DNA of 64,000 nucleotides from NCBI GenBank assembly GCA_910890315.1, contig CAJVGD010000014.1, forward strand, positions 496,001 through 560,000, read 5' to 3'. The notes under the pieces are model-generated. The model had not been told where the DNA came from and made no database searches. It saw only the letters and a program-made list of their open reading frames with translations. Numbering within the stretch: the stretch's first letter is position 1; every line of letters begins with the position of its first letter. The stretch is from Serendipita indica DSM 11827 (lineage: Eukaryota > Basidiomycota > Agaricomycetes > Sebacinales > Serendipitaceae). Positions 8,853 through 19,314 of the stretch are shown one piece after another. A program made the translations under genes and the position numbers.

Positions 8853-11840
8853 TCACCAGTTTAGCCCCATGTCTTCGTCTTCCAAGAACTGTCCATTGTA
8901 AGGTAACATCAATGGGGACGAGTTCTTTCGCCTTTGCAATGGTTGTAAAGCACTGACTGATGGGGGAACTGGCGTCATCCCTGATACAATGATCGCAGGA
9001 GCACGACGAAAGAATCCCATCGAGTCGTCGTACGTTGGTCCTGTGGTTGAGAAGGACGGAGGCGGTGGACTTGTCGATTGGCTGTCACTGTCATCTGAGC
9101 TTAGTTCAGGGTAGATTGCTCCACGCGAAGTAAGCCCAGGCTCTCGGACCATGAAATCACTTCTCGGGATAGTGGGAACCGGAGAGCGTGCGGCCCTCCT
9201 ATTAAGCCACGGGCCTCCTGAGGGGAAAGCCGATAGGGGCGCGCCCACGGGCGAGTCCCCAAACGCCACGTCTAGCGTAGCGTTGCGGAGCGTTCCAAGA
9301 GACTCGTTCCCAAAGCGTGTGATTTCTAAAGTGGACGAATCGTCATCCAGCGATGCTTGGCTCCTACCACTGGCCGACAAAGCCGTATCAGGCCTTGTGA
9401 CCTGCCTTAAATTCTCCATGCCGTCGCCTTGGGCGTATATTGATCCAATTTGTTGTCCTGTCGCGGATGCAGGCCTGAGGGTCATGTCGGCGTAATCCAA
9501 CGGATCACCCATTGCCTTTTCGGCGTCGAAAATGCTCTGTATCGATTCGGACGAGGTTCCAGACATGGAAGAAAACGCTCGTTGCCCGTCCACGGCCCGT
9601 TGGTTGCCAAGTAGAATGGCTGGGGACAGCGGACCTGTCTTTCGCCAAAAGGCTCGGAGGTGGCCATTCATCAATTCTTCATAGGTAACTCCCCACATTC
9701 TGTAGTATTCATCAAACCATGTCAGGACTTGCGGATGCTGAGCCGACAAGGATTGGCCAAGGGTGGCCAGTAGCGTGGACACTATAGCCGTAGTGAGTAC
9801 CGGCCGGGTGATTGTTTAAACAGCAACGCTTACTCATAAATTTGACCCGGCCGCGGCATCCCATGGCAGTTAAAATCATGGTGAGATTGGCAACGGCCTT
9901 TTGCTGTCTCGTCGCCGTCGCAGGGGAAGCTGAACCCATCTCCGCAAACTGCAAGGCAAACGTCAGGATTCGAATCACGTCGAAAAGAGGACGACTGGAC
10001 GCACTGCGTGTAGAGCGATAACTGAAGACTCTGCCAGTCCGTGCATCATGATGAACAAGCCGGCACTGGAGCCCGCAGCGCCGTCGAGCTGGGATAGATA
10101 GAATTGAAGATTGTCCTCTGTCAGCCTGAGGTGGTCTGGCAAGAGCTCGAGCCATCTCTAGAGCAGAGCGAGAATTCAACATATGCCGCCGGCACCTCGT
10201 CGTAATAGACGCACCCTCAAATTCATCTCCTGTTGACTCACAGACGGCATACCATCAAGAGTTGCCGATACTCCTTGCTCCCAAACCCGAAGAACGTGTT
10301 CTGCGGTCAAAGTATATCGGTATCCGTGGTTTGCGCATAAACGAGACTGGCTGCTTACCCTTTGTCGCAATTGCATCCAAGATGGCGGCATAAATCTCAC
10401 AAACTCGAATCAAGTTTCCAAACTCGCTCCGGCATGACTTGGGCCCAGCGGGTAGCGGGAGGTATTCATACGGCGAGTCAAATCCAGCTCGACTCTCGAT
10501 TCGCGGCATGTCAAACAAAGCATCTTCCAGTGGAAGTCGGATGAGGCCAGCACGCTCTCGCCTATCCCTCATATTCTCGCCGGCTCTGGGCGACAATAGT
10601 TCAATGCAGTGAAGGTGCCAGAATACCCTGCGAAGAGCTTCGATGCGAACAAAGTTGTGGTGTAACGAGTCGTCTTGGCTCTCGAGGGTGAAGATATCGA
10701 GGGCGTCCAGGACAGCATGGGTGAGCTTCAAGAGTCTATCCGATTCAGTGTGCGCCTTCATGACCCGTTCGTGTGTCTGCAACAGACAGAGGGCTTGTGC
10801 GAGTTCGAGAGAGGGCTTGACGCGCAGACCGTCTACTCCTTCGCGAATTCTGGGGTCGTCCACATTGTCAAAGATTAAACGTTTGGCTTCGACGGCGAAT
10901 CGTTCTCCAGCATGCCAAGTGGGCGTCGTTCGAAGGGTGGGCCGCAACGAATACGGCACCGCGACGGCGAACATGCTCAAGAGGAGGTATCGGGGGACTT
11001 GAGCTTGGGACAGTGACAGAAGAAACGAAGGTTGGTGGAGGATAGACGTCAGGGGATGACAATGGGCGAAGAACACTAAACGGCGGTCAACTCGGTGATC
11101 CAAACGTAGGACTTGTGGGTAACTCACAGTGAACCAGCTCTCGCGTGAACATGACATCGAGTGGGAAACAGTGTCCTGGGTCGTGGTTGGCGTGGCTATC
11201 GATGCAATCTGGCCTTCGGCGTCGCCAAACAAGGGGCTCCGCACGATAAACGAGCCTGAGTCGACATAACTGTCTCTACGACCGTCGGTTGCATTTCCGC
11301 GAGGTGCAGGGACCGGAACACCGGACGAATTGGTATAAGTGCAAGGCTTTCCCGCGAATACACTGACAACAGACGAATATGTTCAGAGGGGGGTTTCTTC
11401 CGGACACATGCTTTGGAGACGCACCAGTTTGCACATGGAGCTGTACCACAGCATCGTCTTTTAGACTTGTGACACATGTCGCATGCCTGGAATCAGCCAG
11501 GAATACGGAGGCCGATCAGGTCGCGGGCATCGAAGACGGGACACGAGTGAGAGCAGGCGGGAGGAAAGATGAGCACAACCGTCTTACATATGCATCACTG
11601 GCGAGTGCCTACCTTGGCTAGGCGCTTTCGTTTCGTTGGCCTATGGGACATTGACGATGTTGCGGCGACTGGTGAGTTGCCGGCGTTGGAGAGCGAGCTC
11701 CCATCCGTCTGAGAGATACCCTGAGACTGATAGATTCCAGGACTGACAGATTCAGAAACTTGCATTCCCGAGCTCAAGGAATCATCCACTGCGCTGGTGA
11801 CCAGCGTCAGCGTGGCGGGACGGTTGGAGGAAGAGGCCAT
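8853..11840 (-). CDS. Zn2Cys6 fungal transcription factor with Fungal_trans domain
   Basis: Start ATG at 11838-11840 (MASSSNRPATL); an upstream in-frame start is TTG. Exon 1 (11613-11840) ends in a basic KRKRLAK. The next two exons form a binuclear zinc cluster once a ~66-bp intron is removed: CDMCHKSKRRC, C-x5-C, CANC and VFAGKPC, i.e. C-x2-C-x6-C-x5-C-x2-C-x6-C. The Fungal_trans middle homology region follows, with LFFAHCHPLTSILHQPSF and RRVFWHLHCIELL. A Ser/Pro-rich tail of about 300 residues ends GLNW. About eight exons. Between the zinc cluster and the Fungal_trans domain the frame must change once, so an extra intron (or an error) lies around 11130-11290 that I could not place. It is probably a nuclear regulator; its target pathway is unknown and the neighbours give no clue. 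Confidence 0.85.
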
Positions 11841-12612
11841 ATCTGCGACCACAGACTGATCAATATCCAAGGGAATGGTTCCAAGATTTGCGTACGCAGA
11901 AGCAAGACGTTCAGAGCCCTGAATTGCGTGGGCGGATTCAAAAACGGTGCCCGTGGCCGGTGGTCACGGGAGAGAAAGCAAGTACCAGGTAAATGAAGCG
12001 CGGGAGAGTGGATTCGTTGACCGGGCTTGGTAAACCGCGAGAGATGCGGAAAACCAAGGTGGATTACGCACGGGTGAGCGCCCGTCTCAGGGTTATGTGA
12101 GATGGGGGCAGAAAGTTGGAGTATGAGGAAAAGTCGAGAGATACCCTGCAGCTATAAGGGTTCTAGTATTGTCTCAACTCCCGCGTGGAGCGAACCCCCT
12201 TCGCTTCCAATAGTAAACCAGTGATGGCCGGGAATCACGCATAATTGATAGACGTGTTGGGTTACTGACGATGCTTCCACAATAAGCTTAATAAAACCCG
12301 AGGTGTCAGGATGATCCATGACGCGAGGTCGAAGACGCCCGATGATGGACAAAGCTTGTCCGGCTCTCGTGGCAATATGTGTGTGTCAAAATACCATTTT
12401 CAGGTTATCCCATCTGCTTACTACCTCAGATTACGCGCCGATTTGGCAGGTTACGAATTCGGTCTTATTCCAACCCCAAGGTTTCTGTACGAAGAATCGT
12501 CGAACGGAACGGCTCTCGTGGGGCCGTCCTCCATTCATACATTGCATTTGTACCTAAGAATCAGAGTTTAGACGGCTAATTCATCGGATGGCCGATCGAG
12601 CCCTGCGACGAC
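11841..12612. other. Intergenic region: promoter of the Zn2Cys6 gene and 3' flank of MMS19
   Basis: About 770 bp without a convincing gene. Short open frames occur on both strands (e.g. 12311-12571 and 12152-12352), but they overlap each other, lack family similarity and have no splice context. The half nearer 11841 should hold the 5' UTR and promoter of the transcription factor gene; the other half the MMS19 polyadenylation region. No TATA box or repeat stands out. Confidence 0.4.
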
Positions 12613-15600
12613 TTACCACTTGGACCTTTGAGTTCGCCGCCTATCAGCCCCAAGTGCACCGCAATCTGAATACAAACATACCTTGCTACCACTGCCTCTC
12701 GTCGGACAACTTTGGATCTGTCGTCCAGCACCGCCTGAAGTTCTCGTAAGACGCGTGCTTTGAAGGGCTGGAGATCCTCCTGTTTCACAACTCCAACAAG
12801 ACCCTCGAGGAATTGAAGTGCGGATACTTTAAGTTTCTGTTGGTGGGCAGGTGTCAAGAGTGCCTCCCGAATCGTTCCGGAACTCGGGACGTACCAGCCC
12901 TGGCCCGCGCTCGACGTTTAGCCGTGCATTATTCAACATCGCGCCCACTAGCGTCCCCAAATGGGCCGTAACTACGCTCATCCCGTTTATATCATCCGGC
13001 CTTGTCACCAATGTGACAAACGCCTCGACGATATTCGTCCGCAGCTCGAGTTCAGGTAATTCCAGCCCACGCAGAAGCAGGGGGAACAACTATCGAGTAG
13101 TCAATGTCGGAAACTTCCATCTATCTAGCTTGGTTACCGTCTCGATCGTCTGTCCATATGTGCCTTTGGGGAGAGAAGGTATGAGTATTGAGAGGGCGAT
13201 CAAGTATGGGAGAGACTTGGTGGCGGCGTCTGCCGAGCATATCGGGTCGGGTTTTCAGCCACTGTAGTCCAATTTGGCAAATGCGCTTACGGGGTTCCAG
13301 GCCCATGGCCTTACTAATCTCCGGCGTGATGGCGCTGAACAGTTTCTGAGCGTATAAAAGCTTTAATGAAACATGGGAAATTAGTCGTCTTCCTCGAGTT
13401 CTGTCGCTTACGCGAATCGTGGCATGGTACTTTTTGACCAGGACAGTTCCCTCTAAGCCAGGAATTCGACCCAAGCTTCGCGCGGCGTTCTCCGCCATGT
13501 CAGCGTCGTCAAACAACGTGAACAGCTTCATCGATAGCGCAACCCCTCGTGGGTGATTTCGCACGACAAGAGCTTGCACCATCTACGAGAGATCTCAGGG
13601 CCAATAATAGCCGCATGTGAAATTGACCCACCATGGTCCATACTTCTAGCGCCGCCCTACGCGGTTCCGGCGGACTGGCCCTACTAATACGCTCCTCCCA
13701 AAGCGTTTCAAGATCCTCGTTGATGAAGGCCGAGCATTCTGCGAAACACATGTAAGCAGTAAAAGAATTTCACGTCAGAACCCTGCATACCGTTGCCATG
13801 TTTATTGAGAATGGATGCTGCGACTGTCAGGAGCGCACGCCTGCCGCCCTCGTTCTCAGTCGAAAGGGCAACAGATGTGATCCGGCGGAGTAGTTCATTG
13901 ATATCTGGAACTGGTATTGGCGTCTATACAGTGCTCTTGTCAACGAAACGAGATTTCCACGCAAAGAGGAGTCCTCTGACCTCGGGACGAAGTCCAATTA
14001 GACCCGCGGCAAACAGAGGCGAAAGATCGCCGGGTTCGGAGGCCTGAAATTATTTGGTTCGGAAGACACCGTGAGTCAGGTTCTTACCTCTAGGGAGTGG
14101 AATAGGCGTTTCGCTTGGACACTGCCAGTTGCCAATCCTAATCGAGTCCATTCTCCTTCAAAAAAAGCAGCGAATAATGCTTGTAACCATGCCTTTTGGC
14201 GTCTGAATAGTCTATGAGAAGCCGTCGGCTGCTATAGTCCTCACTCACTCAATGCCAAGCGATGCAACGACAACAGAAATGATATCGGATGCATCCTTGA
14301 TAAGGACCGTTTCCAAAAGATTGATCGTATGCTCGGGTCCTCTCGGTGGTGGTTGCACAAACAATGCATACAGTTGTGGCACAAAGCGTTCGATATACCG
14401 CGGTACATCGGGGTCTTGCGCTTCCGACTTTTTGCTCAAAGCTGTGTAAATGGTTCGAAGAAGTGCGTGTCCATACGCGATCGTCGCATTGGCTGCTTCG
14501 GACCCCATATGCTCTTGTCCGTTGACAAGCATCTCCAGCTTCGTCAGAAGATGAACAGACAGACGGGAGAAGAGTGCTGGAGCAACACAGAGCGTCTCGA
14601 GAACTGATAGGGAGTGTATGCATCTACCCCTGGCTGTCTCGTCAGAAAGTGAGGCGGCATCGTCGGGAAGTAAGGCGAATAAGGCAGGTAAGGTGACGCC
14701 TTCAACAATTTCCGATGAAACAACAGCTAGATGTTGAAGCACGCTGACAATTTCAAATGACAGATCGTCGTCCGAAACGCACATGTCGAGTAGGGAATTC
14801 GTCAAGCTATGTGCGACATATCTGAATTCATCTTGAGATAATATTCTCAGCCGTATAAGCTTTTGAATTGAGTCAAGACTTGGCTCCGACGTTGCAGGAC
14901 TTGACAAACTGGACACGAAACGGCTGAGCACGGCGTCCTTTTGAGCTAAAAGAGGAAGAGGTATTTTTGCGTCGGGAGAAGAGTTCGCCGCGAGCTGAGC
15001 CTCTAGCATACTCGCAAAAGTTTCGAGTACGACTACGCGAGTCGATTGTTCCGTCGCTTTATCGTACGACTCGAGGAGCTGTGTGATCAGAGGCTCCCAA
15101 ATCCACGCAGCAATATGATCTGAGAAGGTCAACAAACTAGTGTCCGAGGCTAGTTGGGACTTGCCTGAGCACGAAACCAACGACGCAAGAACTTTAACAG
15201 CATTTTGACTGCGAGCCTTTTCAGGTTCCTTCAGGATCTCGAGAGAGGACCGAAGGATTCTGAGAGCTATCCCGTCGACTGGCCCGTCAGTTGGATGACT
15301 TGTACGAACGAGTGCGACCATAACAGCCAAAGCTCTTTTCTGAACCTCGTCATCGACAGGTTGGAGGATCTAAAGAAAGTGAAGATTGTGGTTTTGAAAC
15401 CATATATGGCGTACCTCTATCTTGAGACCATCCCAAAGCTTGTCTGCAAAGCTTTGACAGACCGCCGGTCCATAGACAGGAAGGCAGGCTTCGATTGTCT
15501 CCATCGTATCCCTCTGTCATCTAATTAGCATTGCATATGATAGTAGGGGGAATTGCTACTTTGGTGGCTGGGGATCCAACGTTTAGTTTTTCGATGAACA

Positions 15601-16631
15601 ATGGCATGCCTGGTGGTCCAAGTAAAGGAGAGGCGCTTAGACATTCCCTATAAAAATGTGTGAGCAGATTTATAACCCGTATGCAATACCCACTTGAGTG
15701 CTTGGACTAGATCTGTTCCACTGACCCCGTAGGGGTCATTGGCGGGAGCTTTGAAGGTGATGGGGAAATAGCAAAAGGTAATATCATAGAATTGCTGGTT
15801 TATGCGTTAATATCTGCATATTTTAGGGGAATAAGACTGACTTCGACAAGATCTGTGATGTCGAACTCAAGCAGTAGAATCCGGTCGAGTGCAAAAGCAA
15901 TCTGAAGGTTTCGAGGATCCTTTTCCCCTTCTGCCAGAGCCAGGTAGCATTTCAGGAATTCGGACCCCATGTCCTTCAAAACTTGAGTTGGTTAGTCGCG
16001 GTCGATATTTCGGCTATGTCCATACCTTGACGATGTCGAGTAAGAAAACTGTCCAGTAAAAGGAAGACATTGTGCCGGACGGATTGAACATAGCCTCGCA
16101 TATTGAAGGCGGAAAGTCTGTAATGAGTTGAGACGAGGCCCGGAGGATGCGAGATATAATCACGCTTTGATGATCTCCTTGCAATCCGTGGGTGTAAAAA
16201 TTGGTATGCTACTAAGTCGCAAGAGGCCTTTGAGCGCTGGGATAGCCTCTTCGCCACTATCCAGTTTTGTATTGAGGAATGAAACCATGGTCCTGCACGA
16301 TTGCCGATTGAAAGATGAATCTGGGAGTTTTGCGATCACTTCCACCAAGAGCTTGATACCTAATGGGTTTGTCAGGTCGCTGGACCAAGGCGATCACGGT
16401 AATAAAGTCACCATTGACGCGTGTTTCGGATTCCTCTGAAGTAAGATACTCTCCCAGATGCTTTACGACGGTTAATAGCGATGTTGACGCGCTTTGAATT
16501 TCTGTCCCTCGTGGTTAGCAGGCCTCCAAACCCAAAGGGAGACATCGCGAGCCTTTAGAGATGTAATCAATCTCCTGTTCTTGTTGTGTGACCATCCATG
16601 TTCGCACTGAACGCTCGACAGCGTCCGCCAT
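12613..16631 (-). CDS. MMS19: MMS19/Met18 HEAT-repeat protein of the cytosolic Fe-S targeting complex
   Basis: A multi-exon HEAT/ARM-type protein of roughly a thousand residues. The chosen start (16629-16631) gives MADAVERSVRTWMVTQQEQE, matching the short acidic N-terminus of the family. The central part is helical repeats (e.g. LLRTIYTALSKKSEAQDPDV and VLQHLAVVSSEIVEGVTLP). The end reads LDDRSKVVRREAVVAR, then, after a 41-bp intron, RRTQRSKW-stop at 12613. The LDDRKR-VRKEAV-R signature is the conserved MMS19 C-terminus, which contacts the CIA complex. The protein helps insert Fe-S clusters into DNA polymerases and helicases and into the TFIIH helicase Rad3/XPD. It shares a 63-bp divergent spacer with KEI1. 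Internal exon borders were only partly resolved. Confidence 0.85.
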
Positions 16632-16694
16632 GATCAGAGTGGCAGCCAAGTTTCGAGAGACCACTTGGAGGCAACTGCAACTCGAAATTTGGCC
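16632..16694. promoter_or_regulatory. 63-bp divergent spacer between MMS19 and KEI1 start codons
   Basis: Start codons of the two divergent genes are only 63 bp apart. No TATA element is visible. The MMS19 frame stays open through this spacer and into KEI1 exon 1 (to 16715), so a longer MMS19 N-terminus overlapping KEI1 cannot be fully excluded, but the conserved start favours 16631. Confidence 0.45.
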
Positions 16695-17811
16695 ATGAAG
16701 CTCACGCTGCGCCATGAATGGAGACCACGGCCGTTTCGTTCATTTTTATCAGTATTGGATCTCAAAATAGGTTAGTTTGGGACCCTCCGTTGGAACATGA
16801 CGCCGGCTGACAGTTCGTCTCAGGCGTCCAGCTCGCACTCTACTTTGCTGTGAGCTTTCTAGCCGGTTGAATGTGACTATTGAGCTTAGTCTCACTGCTT
16901 TAGATCCTCAACAAGGTCGCCGGAGTCTACGGTTTGATCGCGCTTTTCACTGGCGGTTCGTTGGCCCAACTGAGCCTCTATATCTACTCAGTTTGCGGCC
17001 TCTTTGCGTATATGTGGGGACTACGTGCGGTTTCATCTGCAAGTGACGTTCTCCAAGCGTTTCCACTGGCCTGACGATTTTCTAGGAGAATCCGGAGAAG
17101 ACCACTTTGACGGCTCATATATTCCTGCTCGACCATCTCATCGGAACTTTATGGACGGCATTTTTTGGAGTAGCCTGGTGGATCTATACGCCTCATGATG
17201 GCAAACGTGTAGTCAACTCGGCCGCACAAATCGAGCTTGCTACGGGAGGCGCTGCCGTTGGCCATCATCCAACGTCAATTACAGAAGCCCAACGCGCTGC
17301 TTCTGCCCTTCAACTTTGGAATCAAGAAAAGGCGTTGGCCGCGTCTGTCATTGTCATAGGTTGGCTGTTCAAGGTGAGCGACCGCCCGTGCACTTTGAAG
17401 GATGTTCATCTCTGTCCAAAGGTCTACTTTTGCCTGTTGCTGTACTCGTACAGTTTCCACCTACGCAATGATTCGTACCGTTCTCTTCCTCTGTCAAAGC
17501 CCAACGAAGCCCCCGTCGAATATCTCAACTCCCCCGAGCTCCCTTTGGGAGATCAAGATCTAGACGATGTGGACGCCTATCAGATCCCTATATCTAGTGC
17601 AGCAGCGTCTGTCCCAACCTCTGCCAGACCGACGAGCGCACGACATACACCAATGCTTTCTGGGGCGTCATTCACTGAGTTTGTGGGCGCTCATACATCG
17701 CGACCTAGTGGCTGGCCAGAGTATCACAACGATGCGAGCGAAACTGTCGGTGAAGAAGAGGCAGCAGCCATCGCGACGCATGCTCGAGGCAGCTCGACCA
17801 GCAAACCATAG
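16695..17811 (+). CDS. KEI1: Kei1, regulatory subunit of Golgi inositol-phosphorylceramide synthase
   Basis: Exons 16695-16770, 16824-16849, 16904-~17029, 17086-17373 and 17422-17811 give about 301 residues. The N-terminal half has four predicted membrane helices, including LNKVAGVYGLIALFTGG, LYIYSVCGLFAYMWGLR and LLDHLIGTLWTAFFGVAWW. The family signature W-W-x-Y-T-P-H-D-G-K-R-x-x-N-S is present. Kei1 binds the catalytic subunit Aur1 and is needed for its activity and Golgi location; yeast Kei1 is processed by Kex2, and the KR in DGKRVVNS is a possible site (inference). The Ser/Thr-rich tail of about 110 residues is probably cytosolic and disordered. The donor of intron 3 is ambiguous: GTTTCA at 17030 or GTTCTC at about 17048, both in phase. 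Confidence 0.88.
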
Positions 17812-17935
17812 CCTGACTATCCTTGTCTATGTAACTGGGGATGCATTCTATAGGATAATTTGTCTTAATACATGTGATAGGATTTCGTGAGCATTACTCT
17901 CTCGTGCACAGACTAAACACCACATCCCGTCGCAC

Positions 17936-19084
17936 CTACACAGTCTTTTCCCCGGATGACCTGCTTAGATCCGCTCCTTGCTCTGACATTGTTGCTACCG
18001 CTGAGTCCTGCGAGCTGCCTGTACTGCTGGGAGCGTCTGCGCGTCTTCGTCGCTTGGCACGTGGATTGAGGATGAAAGCAAGGACGACGATGGCACCATC
18101 CAGAACCTGCATTCGCAATTCAGAAAGGAAAACAATAATAAGTTCAAACCGATTGGGAACGCACAATGACCCCAAGAAATGTGATAGCGGCGACCCAATC
18201 CATCTCCTTTTTAAAGGCCAGGGACAGTATCGAAAAACGCCTCCACTGATATCGACCGTTAGGAAGAGGAGCGAGATGCCCTTGACTTCTCTGAGCTTGT
18301 AGATCTCGATGAATTGAGGACTACCGGTATCAAGAAGGATCCGAGCCAGTTAGCATCCTCGATAACGGAGGGACAGATAGTGTTACTCACATGAGCGCTA
18401 CACAAATCAGCACCCCTGAGAACACGCCAAAGAATCGGAGGAGCTTGGTGTTCCCGGTCCTGAGCGTCGCCTTGTTCGGACATTAGAAGGAGACGGCCCT
18501 CAAAGGACAACAAGGGGGGACATACTCGGACGGCGTAGACCATCCCGACTTCGATAGCTGCAAAGAGGATGCAATACGACACAAATATTCCAACGCAATA
18601 CCGTCGCGAACGTTTCGAGCCATAGTACAGGCACTGCACAAAAGATACAGCCGCCAAAGCGCCAAAGGCTTGGGGTTGTATGATGATCTACGCGCGACAT
18701 GAGTTCATCACGACAACAGTGACGCCAGAAGACCCACGGGAATATTGATGTTCTGCACAATCGCATACGTCCCAAGGAAGATGCCTGAAACTGACCAGAT
18801 AAACCTAGAGGACGACAGTGAGCAAGAGACGCGCCACAGCTTTGAGGGGGGATCTACATCAACCATGGCGAGAGCCCGAGTGTTGATTTTTCACGGTAGC
18901 TCTTCCATACTGCAAACACTCAGTCAGAGGACGAGCGAGTTCCATATACTCACTCTGTGGAATAATCTGTCCAGTCCAGAGGATGGTGCCTTTTGATCCT
19001 CGGTGAGTGCCGGTATGGGTCGGATCATGCCTCCACACCTATTGTCCCAAAAACATTTTCTAACGTTGCATTCGCGTGGGTCAT
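17936..19084 (-). CDS. PQ-loop repeat membrane protein (lysosomal/vacuolar transporter-like), with an apparent one-base frame break
   Basis: A multi-exon gene starting at 19082-19084 (MTHANATLENVFGTIG). The first PQ loop reads LWTGQIIPQIWKSYREKST, then GLSPWLMFIWSVSG and YAIVQNINIP. The second reads LIPQFIEIYKLREVKGISLL. Seven hydrophobic segments are expected. The C-terminus is basic (NPRAKRRRRAD) with a Ser-rich tail. PQ-loop proteins of this type export amino acids such as cystine or basic amino acids from vacuoles, or act as scaffolds; the substrate is not evident. In the second half, VDISGGVF is followed by SILSLAFKKEMDW only if one extra T is assumed in the A/T run at 18233-18237; the given sequence breaks the frame there. 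The donor of the intron before the LLRFFGVFSG helix is also uncertain. Confidence 0.8.
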
Positions 19085-19314
19085 TGGAAGGAGAGGAAAA
19101 GAGGTAGATTCCAAGAAAGAAAAGCATAACGGCACTGCAGGCGGAGCAATATAGCGTAAACGGTTGACGCGAAGATATGTAAGCGGTCCGAGGCTAAGGT
19201 CAATTAAGCCTTGGCTTTTTAGTCTTGCGGTCTCGGGTGAATGAAGGGTCAAACTTGCGCGCGTACGGCATTGGTATCTTCGCGCCTTCAAACATCCAAA
19301 CGTGGCTGCAGGGC

